The translations under genes and the position numbers were made by a program. A DNA stretch of 64,000 nucleotides from Whitmania pigra (Eukaryota > Annelida > Clitellata > Hirudinida > Haemopidae): positions 2,232,001 through 2,296,000 of the forward strand of contig JAJTWR010000431.1 in the NCBI GenBank assembly GCA_021613335.1, read 5' to 3'. The notes under the pieces are model-generated. The model searched no databases. It was not told the DNA's origin and worked only from the letters and a program-made list of their open reading frames with translations. Shown in pieces: positions 63,553-64,000 of this stretch (position 1 is its first letter; every line of letters starts with the position of its first letter).

Positions 63553-64000
63553 TTAGGCGCGAATTTGGTCCTCGGGGGACCGGGGGCGGGTGAACAGCAT
63601 TCCTCGGGAGCGCCACAGGAGCGCTGCCTCGATGAACTTCGTGAAGAGCGGATGGGGCGCCGTGGGCTTTGACTGCAGCTCCGGATGGAACTGGCAGCCG
63701 ATGAAGAAGGGGTGCTTCGGCAGCTCAATAATCTCCACCAAGTTCAGCTCCTCATTGGTGCCGGAGATGCTCATGCCCAAAGCGACGAGGCGCTCGCGGT
63801 AGGCATTGTTCACCTCGAAGCGGTGCCGGTGGCGCTCGGAGATTTCGAGCTTTCCGTAGAGGTTCGCGGCGAGGGTCTCCGGCATGAGCGCGCAGCGGTA
63901 CGCGCCGAGGCGCATGGTGCCGCCCAAGCCTTCGATGTTCTCCTGCGACGACATGAGCGAGATGACTGGGTGCGGCGTCTTGGGATCGAACTCCAGAGAG
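63553..64000 (-). CDS. pyrG: CTP synthase, C-terminal part (runs off window)
   Basis: The last ~149 residues of CTP synthase, the glutamine-amidotransferase domain that supplies ammonia to convert UTP to CTP. Segments LGGTMRLGAYRC, RHRFEVNNAYRERL, and CQFHPELQSKP (His-Glu of the catalytic triad) fit. The 5' end lies beyond the right edge; the frame is continuous to base 64000. Convergent orientation is not involved: it is upstream (minus strand) of the WYL operon, 76 bp away. Confidence 0.93.
   Translation of the reverse strand, partial: SLEFDPKTPHPVISLMSSQENIEGLGGTMRLGAYRCALMPETLAANLYGKLEISERHRHRFEVNNAYRERLVALGMSISGTNEELNLVEIIELPKHPFFIGCQFHPELQSKPTAPHPLFTKFIEAALLWRSRGMLFTRPRSPEDQIRA

Noticed and set aside
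1..64000. CRISPR array or tRNA/rRNA genes
   Set aside because: No regularly spaced repeats and no cloverleaf or rRNA sequence was recognised by reading the window; a covariance search could still find one.

Overview
The window is high-G+C chromosomal DNA, most likely from a myxobacterium-like (Myxococcota/'deltaproteobacterial') organism. The evidence is an MglA-type gliding GTPase, a protein whose C-terminus resembles the MXAN_5187 family known from myxobacteria, many Cys-rich or 'TGC/AGC'-type lipoproteins, and a large membrane/Fe-S heterodisulfide-reductase-like protein. The ends are partial: an Asp-box repeat protein runs off the left edge and CTP synthase (pyrG) runs off the right edge. 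This placement is inferred from gene content; no rRNA is present.

Layout. 1-3.3 kb: an A+T-richer segment with an Asp-box repeat protein and two tandem GH19 chitinase-like lipoproteins. 3.5-7.1 kb: the two subunits of a methylcrotonyl-CoA-type carboxylase. 7.7-9.6 kb: ExbB/ExbD, a helix-hairpin-helix protein and a lipoprotein. 9.7-17 kb: an unusual membrane-spanning STAND/AAA-type NTPase, a processive-type glycosyltransferase, an Fe-S/membrane oxidoreductase and a single-domain response regulator. 17-22.7 kb: GNAT acetyltransferase, MglA-like GTPase coupled to a PocR-type histidine kinase, two Cys-rich lipoproteins, and NAD synthetase.

22.7-33.4 kb is an accessory island of lower G+C. It holds a graveyard of polymorphic-toxin C-terminal tips, each followed at once by a probable immunity gene (Imm11, an LRR protein, and two small proteins). 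These are interleaved with IS3, IS630 and IS66 fragments. One IS66 element (29477-31895) is complete: three genes, 23-bp imperfect inverted repeats and an 8-bp target duplication (GTCGCAAA), inserted in a decayed IS3 orfA. An older IS66 end sits at the homologous position of a second decayed IS3 copy, in the opposite orientation. The island ends with a broken Bcr/CflA-type MFS transporter gene.

35.7-48.8 kb is the most interesting functional locus. It has four ATP-grasp ligases (three clearly related to each other), an N-formylglutamate amidohydrolase-like protein, an S51/cyanophycinase-like peptidase, two Fes/EstD-like alpha/beta hydrolases, glycogen synthase and a GCS2 amidoligase fused to a CBS pair. 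Most genes overlap by 4 nt or are separated by about 10 nt. It looks like a pathway that makes and trims an amide- or peptide-linked metabolite, possibly tied to carbohydrate storage.

48.8-64 kb is mostly housekeeping: alcohol dehydrogenase, metK-uppP, an S24/S26-like protein, carB with a TPR lipoprotein, two paralogous secreted proteins, and a coupled WYL-WYL-aconitase operon. Small regulatory candidates (dyads and hairpins) are listed where the sequence shows them. No tRNA, rRNA or CRISPR array was recognised.
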